From Schistocephalus solidus (lineage: Eukaryota > Platyhelminthes > Cestoda > Diphyllobothriidea > Diphyllobothriidae), in NCBI GenBank assembly GCA_017591395.1, contig WEDG01004594.1:124001-188000 (forward strand): a DNA stretch of 64,000 nucleotides, read 5' to 3'. The first letter of the stretch is position 1; the number at the start of each line of letters is the position of its first letter. Below, piece by piece: positions 32,691 to 43,361 of the stretch. The position numbers were made by a program, and so were the translations under genes. The notes beneath the pieces were generated by a model. The model had not been told where the DNA came from and made no database searches. It saw only the letters and a list, made by a program, of their open reading frames with translations.

Positions 32691-35600
32691 GTCGTTGATA
32701 CATGGGAGAGAAACGAGAGAAGAAAGCGGACGCATAGCTGGATCCTTCCTCGTGGTAAGCCACCCCATGGCGGCAGCGGAGGTTGGAAACTAATGTATTT
32801 ACTTGGTTCTTCTCAGGAACAAATGCTGGGCAACAACGGCTTCTCACGGGAGGTTTGCGCTATTTCCTGAATTAAGCATTAAACATGCGTAGTGAGGGAC
32901 CAGGGCATGTATGGGACGCATATGCGGGCTGTTTGGCCATGCATGTCACCATGTTCACGCCCACTGCTGGTCGGCCTGACACTTTATTACCCACAGAAGA
33001 CGGTGAAAGAGAGAGAGAAGTTAACACAGAGACAATATGCTTCTCTACTGGGACCTCATATATGAAATCTGTAGCAAAAACGATGTTTTATACCGTTTTA
33101 TTAATACAAGGAATAGTTAAATTCATCCATGCATGCAACCATACTGCAATACCCTTGCGATTTTGGTGGTAGCTTTTTCAGTCCGTGGTGTAAAGGCCTG
33201 TTGATCGAGAGGCAATGAAATCTTTGAAGACCTGTTTTAAACAACATATTCGGAATTCAATTGTTTCACCGGGAAAAACGTTATCTGAATTCCGGAAGAA
33301 ATGGTACTCAGTGAGTATGAGGGATGACGGAGAACTTCTTATGTCAACCCTTGTAGTTTTGTCACTGTCATTTATGCAGCGTGTGGTCTAGCGTTATCGT
33401 GCAATAGCACAGAAATCGATAGGTTGACTGCATTTTGCAAGTTTTGGACCATTTGGTCCATGTGGTTGCAGTATACTTCTGCTGCGGATCGATGAGCCAG
33501 GCCTTATAAAATCATGGTGGATCACAAATGCGCCAAATACCAAACACTCGCTATCAGTTTCCCTGGATAAGGGCTGTGTTTTTGGTAGCTTTTGCTTGCT
33601 AAGCCACTGATCTGAACGTTTACGGTTATCGTATTGCATTCATTTAATTACTCGATTGTACAATCTATCGTTTGTGTGACGGGATAGCAACATCCTGCAA
33701 GCTTTCAAAATATGTTGTTTTGGTTTTTTTATTCAGTTCGTTTTGAGCCCCGATAACCCAATTTTTCACTTATCAACCTCAGCTGGCTGGGTTAATATTG
33801 TTTGCTTGCTATCATCAAGTATCAACGATACTATATGCTTACTTTGAGATGAATCTGCCTCGACGGTGACTTTCAGTTCGTCATCATCCAACTTTGATTC
33901 TGGCAGACGGCTTATTCGCGAGGTCAAGGCTACCAGAACAAAATTTCGCAAACCGATTTGTTTCTGTCTACTGTGTAGTACTAGTAAAGCAAAATACATC
34001 ACTTATATACCGAGACATCTGCGAGGCTGTATTTCCACGTAAGATCACACATATCATTTGTTGATGAATTTCGGAAGTTTGCAACTTTAAGCATGAATAC
34101 TAAAAATTAATATATTTTTATATTTTTAGTGCACAAAATGGTTTAGAAAGAGGACACAAACGTGGGAGGTTTCTAAAATAAAAGGATTTCAATGTATTAT
34201 GACGACAGAAAATAACAAGTTACCGAAGTTGGCCATTAACTTCACTTAGAATTACATACTGCCAACCCGATATAAACAGGCTCACGTGCAAGGCACCTCC
34301 GGTTTCACCTCGTTGGGTAGTGTTGGACGTCGTTCGTGACAAAAAGTTCGGGTTTTTTTCATAAAAAAATCTAAAATTACTCTTGTTTAGGAATAGGGTG
34401 TCCAGTTTAAAATATGAGTATCGGTAGTTAGAATATCTGAACTAATGATGAATTCATGAACTTGCTAAATACCCATGTCAGGTGCAAGATTTGTTATTCA
34501 ATTTATCGTAACTCCCTTAAGTAATCCACAAAACGAAAACCTTCCTTATACCTCACTGGGGTAAAATAAAAATCAGTCCATGTCACTCGTTTGGAGCACA
34601 GTCTACCACAATCCTAATGTTATCAGTGTGCCTACATGCTTCTGCTTGATAAATGCAGCTTTGAGCATAAATTATCTAAAGCTCATGTGCTGAGTTATCT
34701 AAAAGTGCATTGATCTAAAATTTGTTGATAGCACTTCAATTGGACGGCAAATTATTGTTTCGCTTAATGCGCCTTCCGAAATCTCCTTTAATTCCAGAAG
34801 AGCATGGTGGCAGCTGAAAACATGTTGGCCTACCCGAAAATTATAAATCTTGACTAAGTACGCTCTCTTCTTGGCGATGACTGTTTTTAAACTAGCTTCT
34901 AAAAATATTTTTATGCTGATTTAATGTTAAGCATATATATTTTAAACACTTACTTCTTTGAGAAGAAGTTGATGCGATCGCTGGGACAAGAGTGATCGCA
35001 TCTATGTCTTCTCAATGACGTCTAGAGACTCGCACTTTCGCTTGTATCAGCAAATTACTTGTTTTATCAGCAATATATGTACAGCTTTTTTCAGGGCACG
35101 ATCAAGAATCTAAATAATGAGGTATTTTTATTCTTTTTAACACCCAAGCCTCACGTCTGTCAACCAGCAACCACTGCGAGGAAGGTTTGGAAATCAATCG
35201 TTTGGTCAGGTACAGGGCATAACCTAACGCATGCAAAAGTCCTAAATTTACTAAAAATTTATAATCAGCCACAGACCGGCATCAATAAATGTACCGAAGC
35301 TGTGAAATATTAATGAACCATCTTAAGTGAATTTCAAACATAAAAAATATCAAGGGTAATATAATTTTGTTGAGAAATACTAATTTTTAAAAAATTCGCA
35401 AATTTTGAAAAGGTGAAAAATCGCTGTAAATGCAACGAATAAATTGAAATAGAGTTGTCTCATCGCAACAAGAGCATACCATTTGATAAATATAATGAGA
35501 AGTATCCTTTCCTCGAATTTCTTTATGAATATTTCTGGTATATGATTACAGTGTGTTTTAGATTGTTCTTGATATACCGGTGAAAATGTCACGATTTTCA

Positions 35601-37694
35601 CTGTTTTCAATCGATTTAAAATAAATTCAGATCCCGTTCTATGCGTTTCTCAAACCCTTCAAAATAAGATTGTTCTAAAAAGCATTTACTGAAGCATTGA
35701 GCAAAAATGTTCAATCTTCTCTTCATTGCGTTTCTATATTCCGGATAAGTTGAAACTTTATTAAACAAAAAAAGTATCGTATCACATACTTCCAATTAAA
35801 CGTAGGTGTTTCTGTAGTCCATATCCACAGTTTTTGCAGTGTTTTGCCAACTGCCTTTAATTTCGATGGAGCAAAATAAAAATACTGGTAAATAAGTTTA
35901 CTCTCGTGTTTGTTGTAAAATACGTCAGTAGTGTACAATAACTACTTTCTTAAGCTGAATTCTTTGTTTGCTTTAAAAAAATCATGCGATTCCTTACACA
36001 TGCTTTTACCTGATTTTCACTGAATTAAGATCAAAATTGTCTGGTTTTAGAAGGGGTTTATTTGAAACCTTTCTTAGTTATTTACTGTTTTTCTATAGCA
36101 CGAGGCACAAAAACAATAATTTTGTTCTGTGATAATAAAAAGCCAAGGAAATTTCTTGGATAGTAGAAAACCTTCGATATCTCCCAAAGTTTGTCTATTT
36201 TCTTTCAATAAAGAAGCTCGAACATGCAGTGTTCTTAAGTAAAAAGTCTTTATGAGCCTCAAATTCTACCAAAAACCAAAATAACAAGATCAATGTATGC
36301 TAAACTGCTCACTTCACTTCTGGTCACACATTGCATGTGTTGGGTCACTTACTGTTGGTATCAGGCAATCGAGAAAATCCTCATATAGCATTCAATGCTG
36401 GCATGAAAACCGCACGCCCCCTGGAGACCAGCCTGCCTGATAATCCTTCCACCCAGCGCAACCCTGGTTTGGGGCCGTGGGGCAAGAAGTTTATAGGAGG
36501 TGAGTTGTGAAATATTCCCGTTCTCCCTAGTCTGGCAACTAAGAAGTCACCGGCCAGCTTGACATTTATAATGGGAGGTGGACCCTTGGGACTTAGTAAA
36601 TGGACTTCTGCATCAACTTCAACAGATAAAAATGATAAAATTGTAACAACTAGGGTATGAATTGTCATGCCATAAATTATCCCTGCTTCCGCTGAAATCC
36701 AATAGCGAGGAGGGGAAGCCAGTTTGCCTCTCCGAATCAGCATTTCATTGAAATGTTTAGCAGTGAATCTCGATTCCTGCTAAGAATTTTTTACAGGCGA
36801 CGTATCCGGATGTACGCCAAGGGGCTAGAATGTAAGTGCCGTAAGTGAGGGACTTATTGAAGCATAAATAGAAATTGCGAGATAGGATCTTGGTTAGAAA
36901 AGAGTAGAGAAGTCTATAATTCTGGTTAACGTGCAGCTGAAGTCACGTTAGGATGCCGTCTTTCCTGTCGCCTTCAGAAGGTGTCCGCGTTCAAAAAATG
37001 ACAGCTTATTTTGATTGTAGTTTTAATTGATCTTCGAGGTGCCGTTATATATATATTAAAATATGTTTTCTAGAAAATTTCTCTAAAACGACTGTTTCGT
37101 TTTTTTATATTTTAGCAACTCGCATTTTATGCAGAATCCTTACTCTAGAAAACAATTTTTCATGGTAGAACGAATTTGCATTTCCGAATACCTTTTAAAC
37201 CTATCTGCCATTGTGTTTCAATTAAGGACTCCGAAAGGATTAGCTGCAAACTTTCTCTTGGAAGAAAGTCACATTTTCCTCTATGCTTTTAAGGAGGGGT
37301 TAAATGAGGCTCACAACCATGTGTAATCCATAGGGACGAGGGTATGACCTTTATAAGCAGTATTAATAAACGAACAGTTGTGATGCTATTTAAACAGATA
37401 TTTCACGGTCTCAAACGATCTTAATATTACAAACATTTTGAAATTGAATACAACAAGGTTTTTCGAGAAAAAAATGAGATAACGTCATTTGCTACAATGT
37501 GCATAGAATAAACACTATTTGTAAACATTTTCTACAGAACATGTGAAAGTAGAAGGCTTCTCGAAAAATCAGTTAAAAGGAAGTCATTTTTAGCTATTGA
37601 GCTCTCTACTGGTGATCGATAAGATGCGCACTCTACATCTGGCGTGACCAAAATAACTTAGCATTTCGTGCAGATTAGTCATATGAAGCCCTTA
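32691..37694. other. Long A/T-rich intergenic region
   Basis: No gene is supported. Short frames, for example 35059-35313 (+) after a TTTTTTCAG acceptor-like site, lack motifs. The minus-strand frame at 36381-36743 is listed separately. Confidence 0.4.
36381..36743 (-). other. Unidentified 120-codon open frame
   Basis: It is open from LIRRGKLASPPRYW to MPALNAI. It has one hydrophobic stretch (TIHTLVVTILSFLSV, about residues 27-41) and a basic, Pro/Gly-rich second half (HGPKPGLRWVEGLSGRLVSRG). GC content rises above the flanks. No family is recognised, and no splice or poly(A) context was found. It may be a repeat fragment rather than a gene. Confidence 0.2.
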
Positions 37695-37957
37695 ACAGGA
37701 CACAGGAGTGGGACCGACCAGTCAAAATAATAAAGGTGGCCCCAGAGGGATAAATATTTCCATGTCCTAATCCTAACGCTTACCCTAAATAAACATAGAC
37801 TGCAACACGTATCCTAACCTGAACCATAAGCATGAACCTGAACCTAACCTTAACCTTAATCCTAACGTTGCTCCAAACCTAACCTTAAGCCAAACCCTAC
37901 CCGTTAACCTAACCTAACCCAAATGGAATGCAGGTGGTTCCTGTACCCATGTCCTGT
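37695..37957. repeat. Telomere-motif element T2 with inverted ends (about 263 bp)
   Basis: The left end ACAGGACACAGGAGTGGGACC and the right end GGTTCCTGTACCCATGTCCTGT (as two blocks) form an imperfect inverted repeat, 17 of 26 positions by hand alignment. The core from 37766 to 37922 is a run of CCTAAC-type steps with decay. Size and layout match T1 at 22356-22614. Confidence 0.55.
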
Positions 37958-40900
37958 ATGCAAGAGGCTATACCAGGAATCATTGCGTAGAATTTTCATT
38001 CATAATAACTTATGTTACAATATTGACTAGGAAATCCTTTATGTTCAAGATCTGACTTCAAAATTTCAGCTAATACATCTTGAGTTAGGTCCCCTGCTAT
38101 ATGTGCGTGCACATTTTCTGAAGGCAGAAGCCTGCATATATCATACTGGAACATAAATAGTCTTCGTAAATTTTCAACGCAAAGCTTCACCATGCGAGAC
38201 TAAACATAGTGCAATATGAACGACGCCTGCCTTCATTACTTTTTGAGTGAGATGTTTCTTTCACGTGCTGCGCTGTCCTGAAAGATAAAATGTCAGAGCT
38301 GTCAGCCCGTCGGAAGACTGCTCATAACGTCGACGAGGTCAACACTAAAATGCCGATGAAAGTGGTGAAAGTTTAGTTCCAGCGCGTCTTTGGCTCTTGT
38401 GTCTTACTTATGTCGAAGCACCTTGCTGGTAAAATTTGATGCTGAGCTACCACGATGGAGGGCGAGCGGTAAAAATGCAGGTCACCCGGAAGATGGGACC
38501 GACTGATTCCATAACGACTTGTCAAAGACAAGTGACGTCAGAAACCATTTCTATCAACTCTAGGCCCTCATCGGGAAGACTATTTTTTATATAGTTAAAA
38601 GTAGCATACGTAAGAAGCAGCTCAAAAATTTTCAGTGTACGAGATAAATAAACACTCTGATAGGAGGGACAGTAGGCCGGCAAAGCCGGGAAATTGCTAG
38701 TGCAGGTAGCTTTTCCCGTGTTATTTATACGCTGTATCAACTTAGTCCTTTATTAAATTAACGGTTGGCTCGTTGTTAATACTATTTCAATATCCCAGCT
38801 AGACTGACTAAATGTCAATTGGTTTAAAGGTTTTTTCACCCCTAAGCAACGCATACTCCGTATTCACCAAGCAAGACCAAGTCAGGCAACATTAACCATA
38901 CGTTGTTTTATACAGTTTTAAAATGTGTTTTTTTGGCCTGACATTTACAACGAGCCTGATGAGGAAATTAATCTGAGAAGACGTAAGCAACTTCAGCTTG
39001 CAATCTGCTGTAGAGGTTCATTTCAAAATGTATGCTCCACCAAAACGTCCCTGGTAATACAAGAGAGCAGGCCTGTTAAGTACGGTAATGCGTTATGAAA
39101 AATGTTTTACAAAAATAAAAATCCACCAATTTAATTCAGAAACCTCGAGTTTACACCACAAAATGAGGCTCACCATAAGCCCTTTCACGCTTTTTTCTCG
39201 AGATTTGAAATCTGCTCGTTAGACTAAATCACTTTAAGGTTTCAAAACTCCTGATCTTTTCAGTATATACAATGGTGACAAAATGCTTTCGTGCAAAGTA
39301 ATGGTAAATTCTGACGCCAGAAGTGCCTCAAAAGTACCTTTCCGTGAAAAAAATGCGTCAAATTTAATTTATGCGTCGTCAACCATTCAAACACCACCGA
39401 TAACTAGTTGAGAACTCCATAAGACTAAGCCATGCTCTTTGGCAATAGCGTCTCTCTGAGTTAGTCTGATATTCATTCCGTACTGAGAGTTCAGCTAATC
39501 TATCGTGTCATCAAAAATCGTGGTTCAACCCTTTTGTCAAATTGACTGACAAGAATGAAAACGCGTCAGTTTGCAATGGGTGTGTGAACCCGTGCTGCCC
39601 TATGTACGCCTAGGAGAATTAAAAATATGCTAGCATCAAGGCGGCTTCGCGACCTGCTCTAATAATCAGAGAGCTGCGAAAACCTCGTTAAGGACTGAAA
39701 TCAAAATAAGTCCTTTCAGGTTATTCTATATGTGCTTAGCTACGCGAATGCAGGCACTTCAGTGGTCGAAAGCCCATGCGAAATTCCGTTCGAATATTCA
39801 TGCACCAAGACACTTTTGCAGTGGGTGGCGCACTTAAATTTTGGAAATGCCAGCCAGTTTTAGAAATGTGTTCCATTGATTTCGCCTCCCGACTGGGATC
39901 GGAGGTAAGTTTGCACGCGCTAGTACGCCTCACCAATTAATGTAGCCTTGTCAAGTTATAGGTCGTCAAGGACCTACGCCCATAGGTCATTTGCGCAACG
40001 TGAACCGCCTACGAACGAAATTTTTCAGATTTTATGTTCTAGTAAATCCTCCTTTCATAAGGCCTGACCAGATATTCTTTGTTATGGTATTCGCATTTCT
40101 TAGGAGAACTCAGTAACTTGGATGAAAATAGGGGTTTTATCTTATCCTTGATATTCTCAAACGCCTTCGGCGTTATGCACTCTTTTGCCGTTATCAGATG
40201 GACTTAAACGACTTGTTTCATTTATATCCATTTACCATACTTCGTTAAAAGCGGCAGTTACCTGGAAAATTGCAGAGCCCTTTATGGAGATTTGAATGCA
40301 TAAGGGCAAATTATCCAAACAACTGCGTTAGCATTGATTGCGAGAGAGGTACATATCACTTTTCAATTGGCACTGCGTGTGGTTAAATCCATCGGCTCCT
40401 GCTAGAAGAAATCACTTTTTGTGAAATTGAACATGAGAAGAAAAATAACACAGGAACCTTGAAAGCTTACCTCATTAACAAAGGAACTCAGAACCGAAGG
40501 CAGTTTGACCTTTACTACTGGTAGTTACGGGTTTCAGAGAAAGGGCTAGCGCATAGTGTATCAGATACAAGGATACTAGCATAATTGAGCCAGTAGATAA
40601 TTCTAGTAGGTGTTAATCGTGAGCAGCATCAATGCTGCTGTTAGCCATCCGATATGTGGCCCTAACTAGTCTTGGCTTCTGAAAAATGTCTATTTATATC
40701 CTAGAGCAGGCTTGAATTACCCCTATTCCCTTTCGTTCACTCCCAGTCACTCCTCCATTAAGTGTTACCGTTATAATTAACGTTCCGTTAAAGGTTTGAG
40801 TTTACGGTTAGCGCTCGTGGTTAGGGGTAGCTTTAAGAGTAAGGGTTACGATTAGAGGCATAGGTTAGAATTATGCTATGGTAAGGCTTAAGGGCTAAAA

Positions 40901-41549
40901 ATAGGGGGCTTAAAGTGGGGTTTTAGATACAGTTTAGGGTAAGAGGCTGGGCTATCAGTGCTGTCAACGTCAATTATATTATCAGTCACGACCATCACGG
41001 GAATTGGTTTTTTTCAATTTTTGAAATTTTGCGCTTGACTTTTTATGATTTATCGATGCATTTAAACTAGCTAATTGCTTACGTGTACTTTTTATTTTTT
41101 TGCTTCCCATCATTTTCATTTACCGCACCCATGAAACATCCGTTTTCACCATTTTCCTATCATCCCGTATCCTGAGTAGGACCCTACATTTGATTGTTGG
41201 CAATTCACTTCGCTTATTGAGGTCACCACTCTGAATAACTGTGACAGGGTTAAGAGGCTAACTGACGTTTCATTTGGACACAGGACGAAAAGATCTGCGT
41301 GCCATAAGTTCGATAAAGTTGCCTCTACAGGTCACGAGGGCCTTCAGGTCAGGCCTTATTGGTCAGTCATGAGGACCCTCGAGGTAAGAACATGTCGTAT
41401 GAAGAAAGCAGTGAGACAAGCAAAGCACGAATGGAATTTATTTTGAGCAGTCCATAACAAATCGTTATTTGACTCAGGTTTGATGGATCTGAGACAAAAT
41501 ACAAACCAAAGTCGACAATTTACCATTTTGACGTCCTATTTGGACTAAC
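37958..41549. other. Intergenic, no supported gene
   Basis: A/T-rich. A degenerate GGTTAG/GGGTTA-type stretch spans about 40790-40945 (opposite strand orientation to T2). Nothing else is recognised. Confidence 0.4.
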
Positions 41550-41693
41550 TTGATCCAAGTGTAATTAAACTCACGGCTCCCATTGGGGCCTCGTAGCTCA
41601 GTTAGCTAGACCATTGGCTGTACTAAAGCCATCCCCTTGCTGGCATGGGTTTGAATCACACCGAGGCCGCTGAATTATTCACAAGTGGGTCAA
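41550..41693 (+). mobile_element. tRNA-like element C with inverted ends (144 bp)
   Basis: It begins TTGATCCAAGTGTAATTAAA and ends TTCACAAGTGGGTCAA. The 82-nt tRNA-like body (41587-41668) has acceptor halves GGCCTCG/CGAGGCC, D stem GCTC with a mutated partner, anticodon stem TGGCT/AGCCA with loop GTACTAA, and a 13-nt variable arm. The T stem is mismatched and the B box is altered (GGTTTGAATCA). It is a pseudo-tRNA within a repeat unit. Confidence 0.7.
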
Positions 41694-41720
41694 AGGAATT
41701 ATTCAAATCTGCCAAAATCC

Positions 41721-41853
41721 TCTACTAATTAATTGTGCCTAGTAGTCATCTGGTGGATTCTAGATTGATTGCTTAGGAAATCCTGCTTGGGCTGACAGCT
41801 TACTGTATCAGAATTGGCGGATTCCATACGTTGCAGAAGGCTGGGCAGGTAAC
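41721..41853 (+). repeat. Duplicated spacer before tRNA-like element D
   Basis: It is the near copy of 31420-31551, so the spacer and element D together are a second copy of the spacer-plus-element B unit about 10.3 kb upstream. Confidence 0.75.
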
Positions 41854-41997
41854 TTGACCCAAGTGTGATTAAACTCACGGCTCCCCGTGGGGCCTTGTAG
41901 CTCAGTTAGTTAGAGCGTTGGCTTTACTAAAGCCATCCAATTGCTGGCGTGGGTTCGAATCCCACCGAGGCCTCCAAGTTTTTCACAAGTGGGTCAA
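41854..41997 (+). mobile_element. tRNA-like element D with inverted ends (144 bp), best copy
   Basis: The termini TTGACCCAAGTGTGATTAAA and its partner ending TTCACAAGTGGGTCAA match as inverted repeats at about 18 of 22 positions. Inside is a complete tRNA-like cloverleaf. The head after the left terminus (ACTCACGGCTCCCCGTGG) is shared by the other copies. This is the least decayed of the six copies and could be transcribed by RNA polymerase III. Confidence 0.75.
41891..41972 (+). tRNA. tRNA-like body of element D (class II shape, loop TTACTAA)
   Basis: The 82 nt fold by hand as follows: acceptor GGCCTTG/CGAGGCC (one G-T pair), D stem GCTC/GAGC, anticodon stem TGGCT/AGCCA with 7-base loop TTACTAA (anticodon position ACT), a 13-base variable arm, and T stem GTGGG/CCCAC with loop TTCGAAT. 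The A box TAGCTCAGTTAG and the B box GGTTCGAATCC fit the Pol III consensus. One extra base sits between the D and anticodon stems. A long variable arm fits Ser or Leu type tRNAs, but ACT is an unusual anticodon. Repetition in the window favours a SINE-like element over a working tRNA gene. Confidence 0.5.
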
Positions 41998-42189
41998 AGG
42001 AAATAAATAATAATTGTAAAGTCTGACCGTAGTGCTTGGTTTTTTACCTCTAATATGAAATGTTTAATAATGCCAGAATAAAACCGAAGCATGGCGAGAC
42101 GCAATCCAAAACATGATTAAATACTCCTTCATGAAAGTGTGCTTATGAAACCACCATTTTATTACTGCCCTGCTTAGATTTAGAGCAGC

Positions 42190-42390
42190 GTTCCTCTACA
42201 ACTGGTCTTGCGGAAAGTTTACTGTCTTCGCCAAAAGCTAGCACGGTACCTTATGAATAAACTAGAACGAATCCAACGTGAACTTGTGACTGGTGGCCTA
42301 TACAGAACTTTTCCCTGTATTTATGAAGTTAAAAACCTCATAATTTCCGAAAAAATACTGGATTCCTTTGGAAGTTTAATAAGGATTTGA
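42190..42390 (+). pseudogene. Possible LINE C-terminal scrap
   Basis: A short frame has LERIQRELVTGGLY, loosely like the KIEKFQRIFTRRLF block of LINE-1 after the RT. Nothing else supports it. Confidence 0.2.
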
Positions 42391-42721
42391 AAATGTAACA
42401 CTTAAGGGAACACTATATTTCATATGTTTTCATGCATCTGAAAATCGTCTGTAATCTGAAGTACTCCACGACCTGCTAAAGCCAGGCACTAACCGTCCCC
42501 GCTTACCTCTTTAATGGAAACCTCTTTTGACAGCTTGGTGAATCAGCAATTGGAAGGACGCGCGGTCCAGTCGTTGCCGAAACCTGAACAAACTAGCACA
42601 GAGACTTCTCAAGATAGAGAGTCAATTCGACGCAAACTGGCAACATACTCACTAAAACGCACCTACTGTAACGAGTAAATTAAAAACCATTTCATTTGTG
42701 AAGCAAGTATAAACCATGCCT

Positions 42722-42863
42722 CTGACCCAATTAGGAAAAACTCGGTTGCCTCGATGAGATTCAAAACCATGACAGCAGGAGCAAGGCTTGAGTGCACTCA
42801 ATTCTCGAATCATCTGCACTACGGGCCCCACCGGGAGCCCTAAATTTAACCACAGCTATGTCA
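42722..42863 (-). mobile_element. tRNA-like element E (142 bp, decayed)
   Basis: The left end CTGACCCAATTAGGAAAAAC matches the family terminus on the minus strand, and the head GGGAGCCCTAAATTTAACCA matches the start of the others. The tRNA-like body has a recognisable B-box relic (GATTCAAAACC on the + strand) and an altered A box. Confidence 0.6.
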
Positions 42864-42983
42864 CGGTGTCCATACAGTCTACTTCCAAAAAGACCAATTA
42901 CCATGCATGAACATTGTCTTCAAATGGGCCACCTGATAAAACAATAGGCTAAGTGGTGTCTTTGGGATAGTTAAATAATTCAT

Positions 42984-43126
42984 TTGGGCCATCTGTGAAA
43001 AACGGGTAGACGTCGGTATGATTCGATCCTAAGACAGCTAATATAAGGCTTAAGTATAGCCATCGCTATAACCCACTAAGCTAAGAGGCCCGACAGGGGA
43101 CTGTGAGTTTAACTACAGTTATGTCT
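42984..43126 (-). mobile_element. tRNA-like element F (143 bp, decayed)
   Basis: The left end TTGGGCCATCTGTGAAAAAC and the right end GTTTAACTACAGTTATGTCT match the family termini in reverse orientation. Between them, GGTATGATTCGATCC is a B-box relic and CCCACTAAGCTAAGAGGCC is an A-box and acceptor relic. Together with C, D and E it makes a cluster of four within 1.6 kb. Confidence 0.6.
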
Positions 43127-43361
43127 CTGGTGTTGTGTGTGCCGCCACACCCGGTATGTCTGACTCCCGAATTTCCCACTTCCCCCAACTCAAAATGTCA
43201 TGCAGTGTGGATGACAGCAACCCCGTAAGTGGCCCAGGATAATTTGGGTTGGATGGATCAATACCTCGTTATCTCCCAGGTGAGGCACTGACGAAGGCCC
43301 CAAGGTAAGCAACCGCCAGGTAAGTTAAATAATCTTTTTTAATTACCCTGCTCACTGTTTG

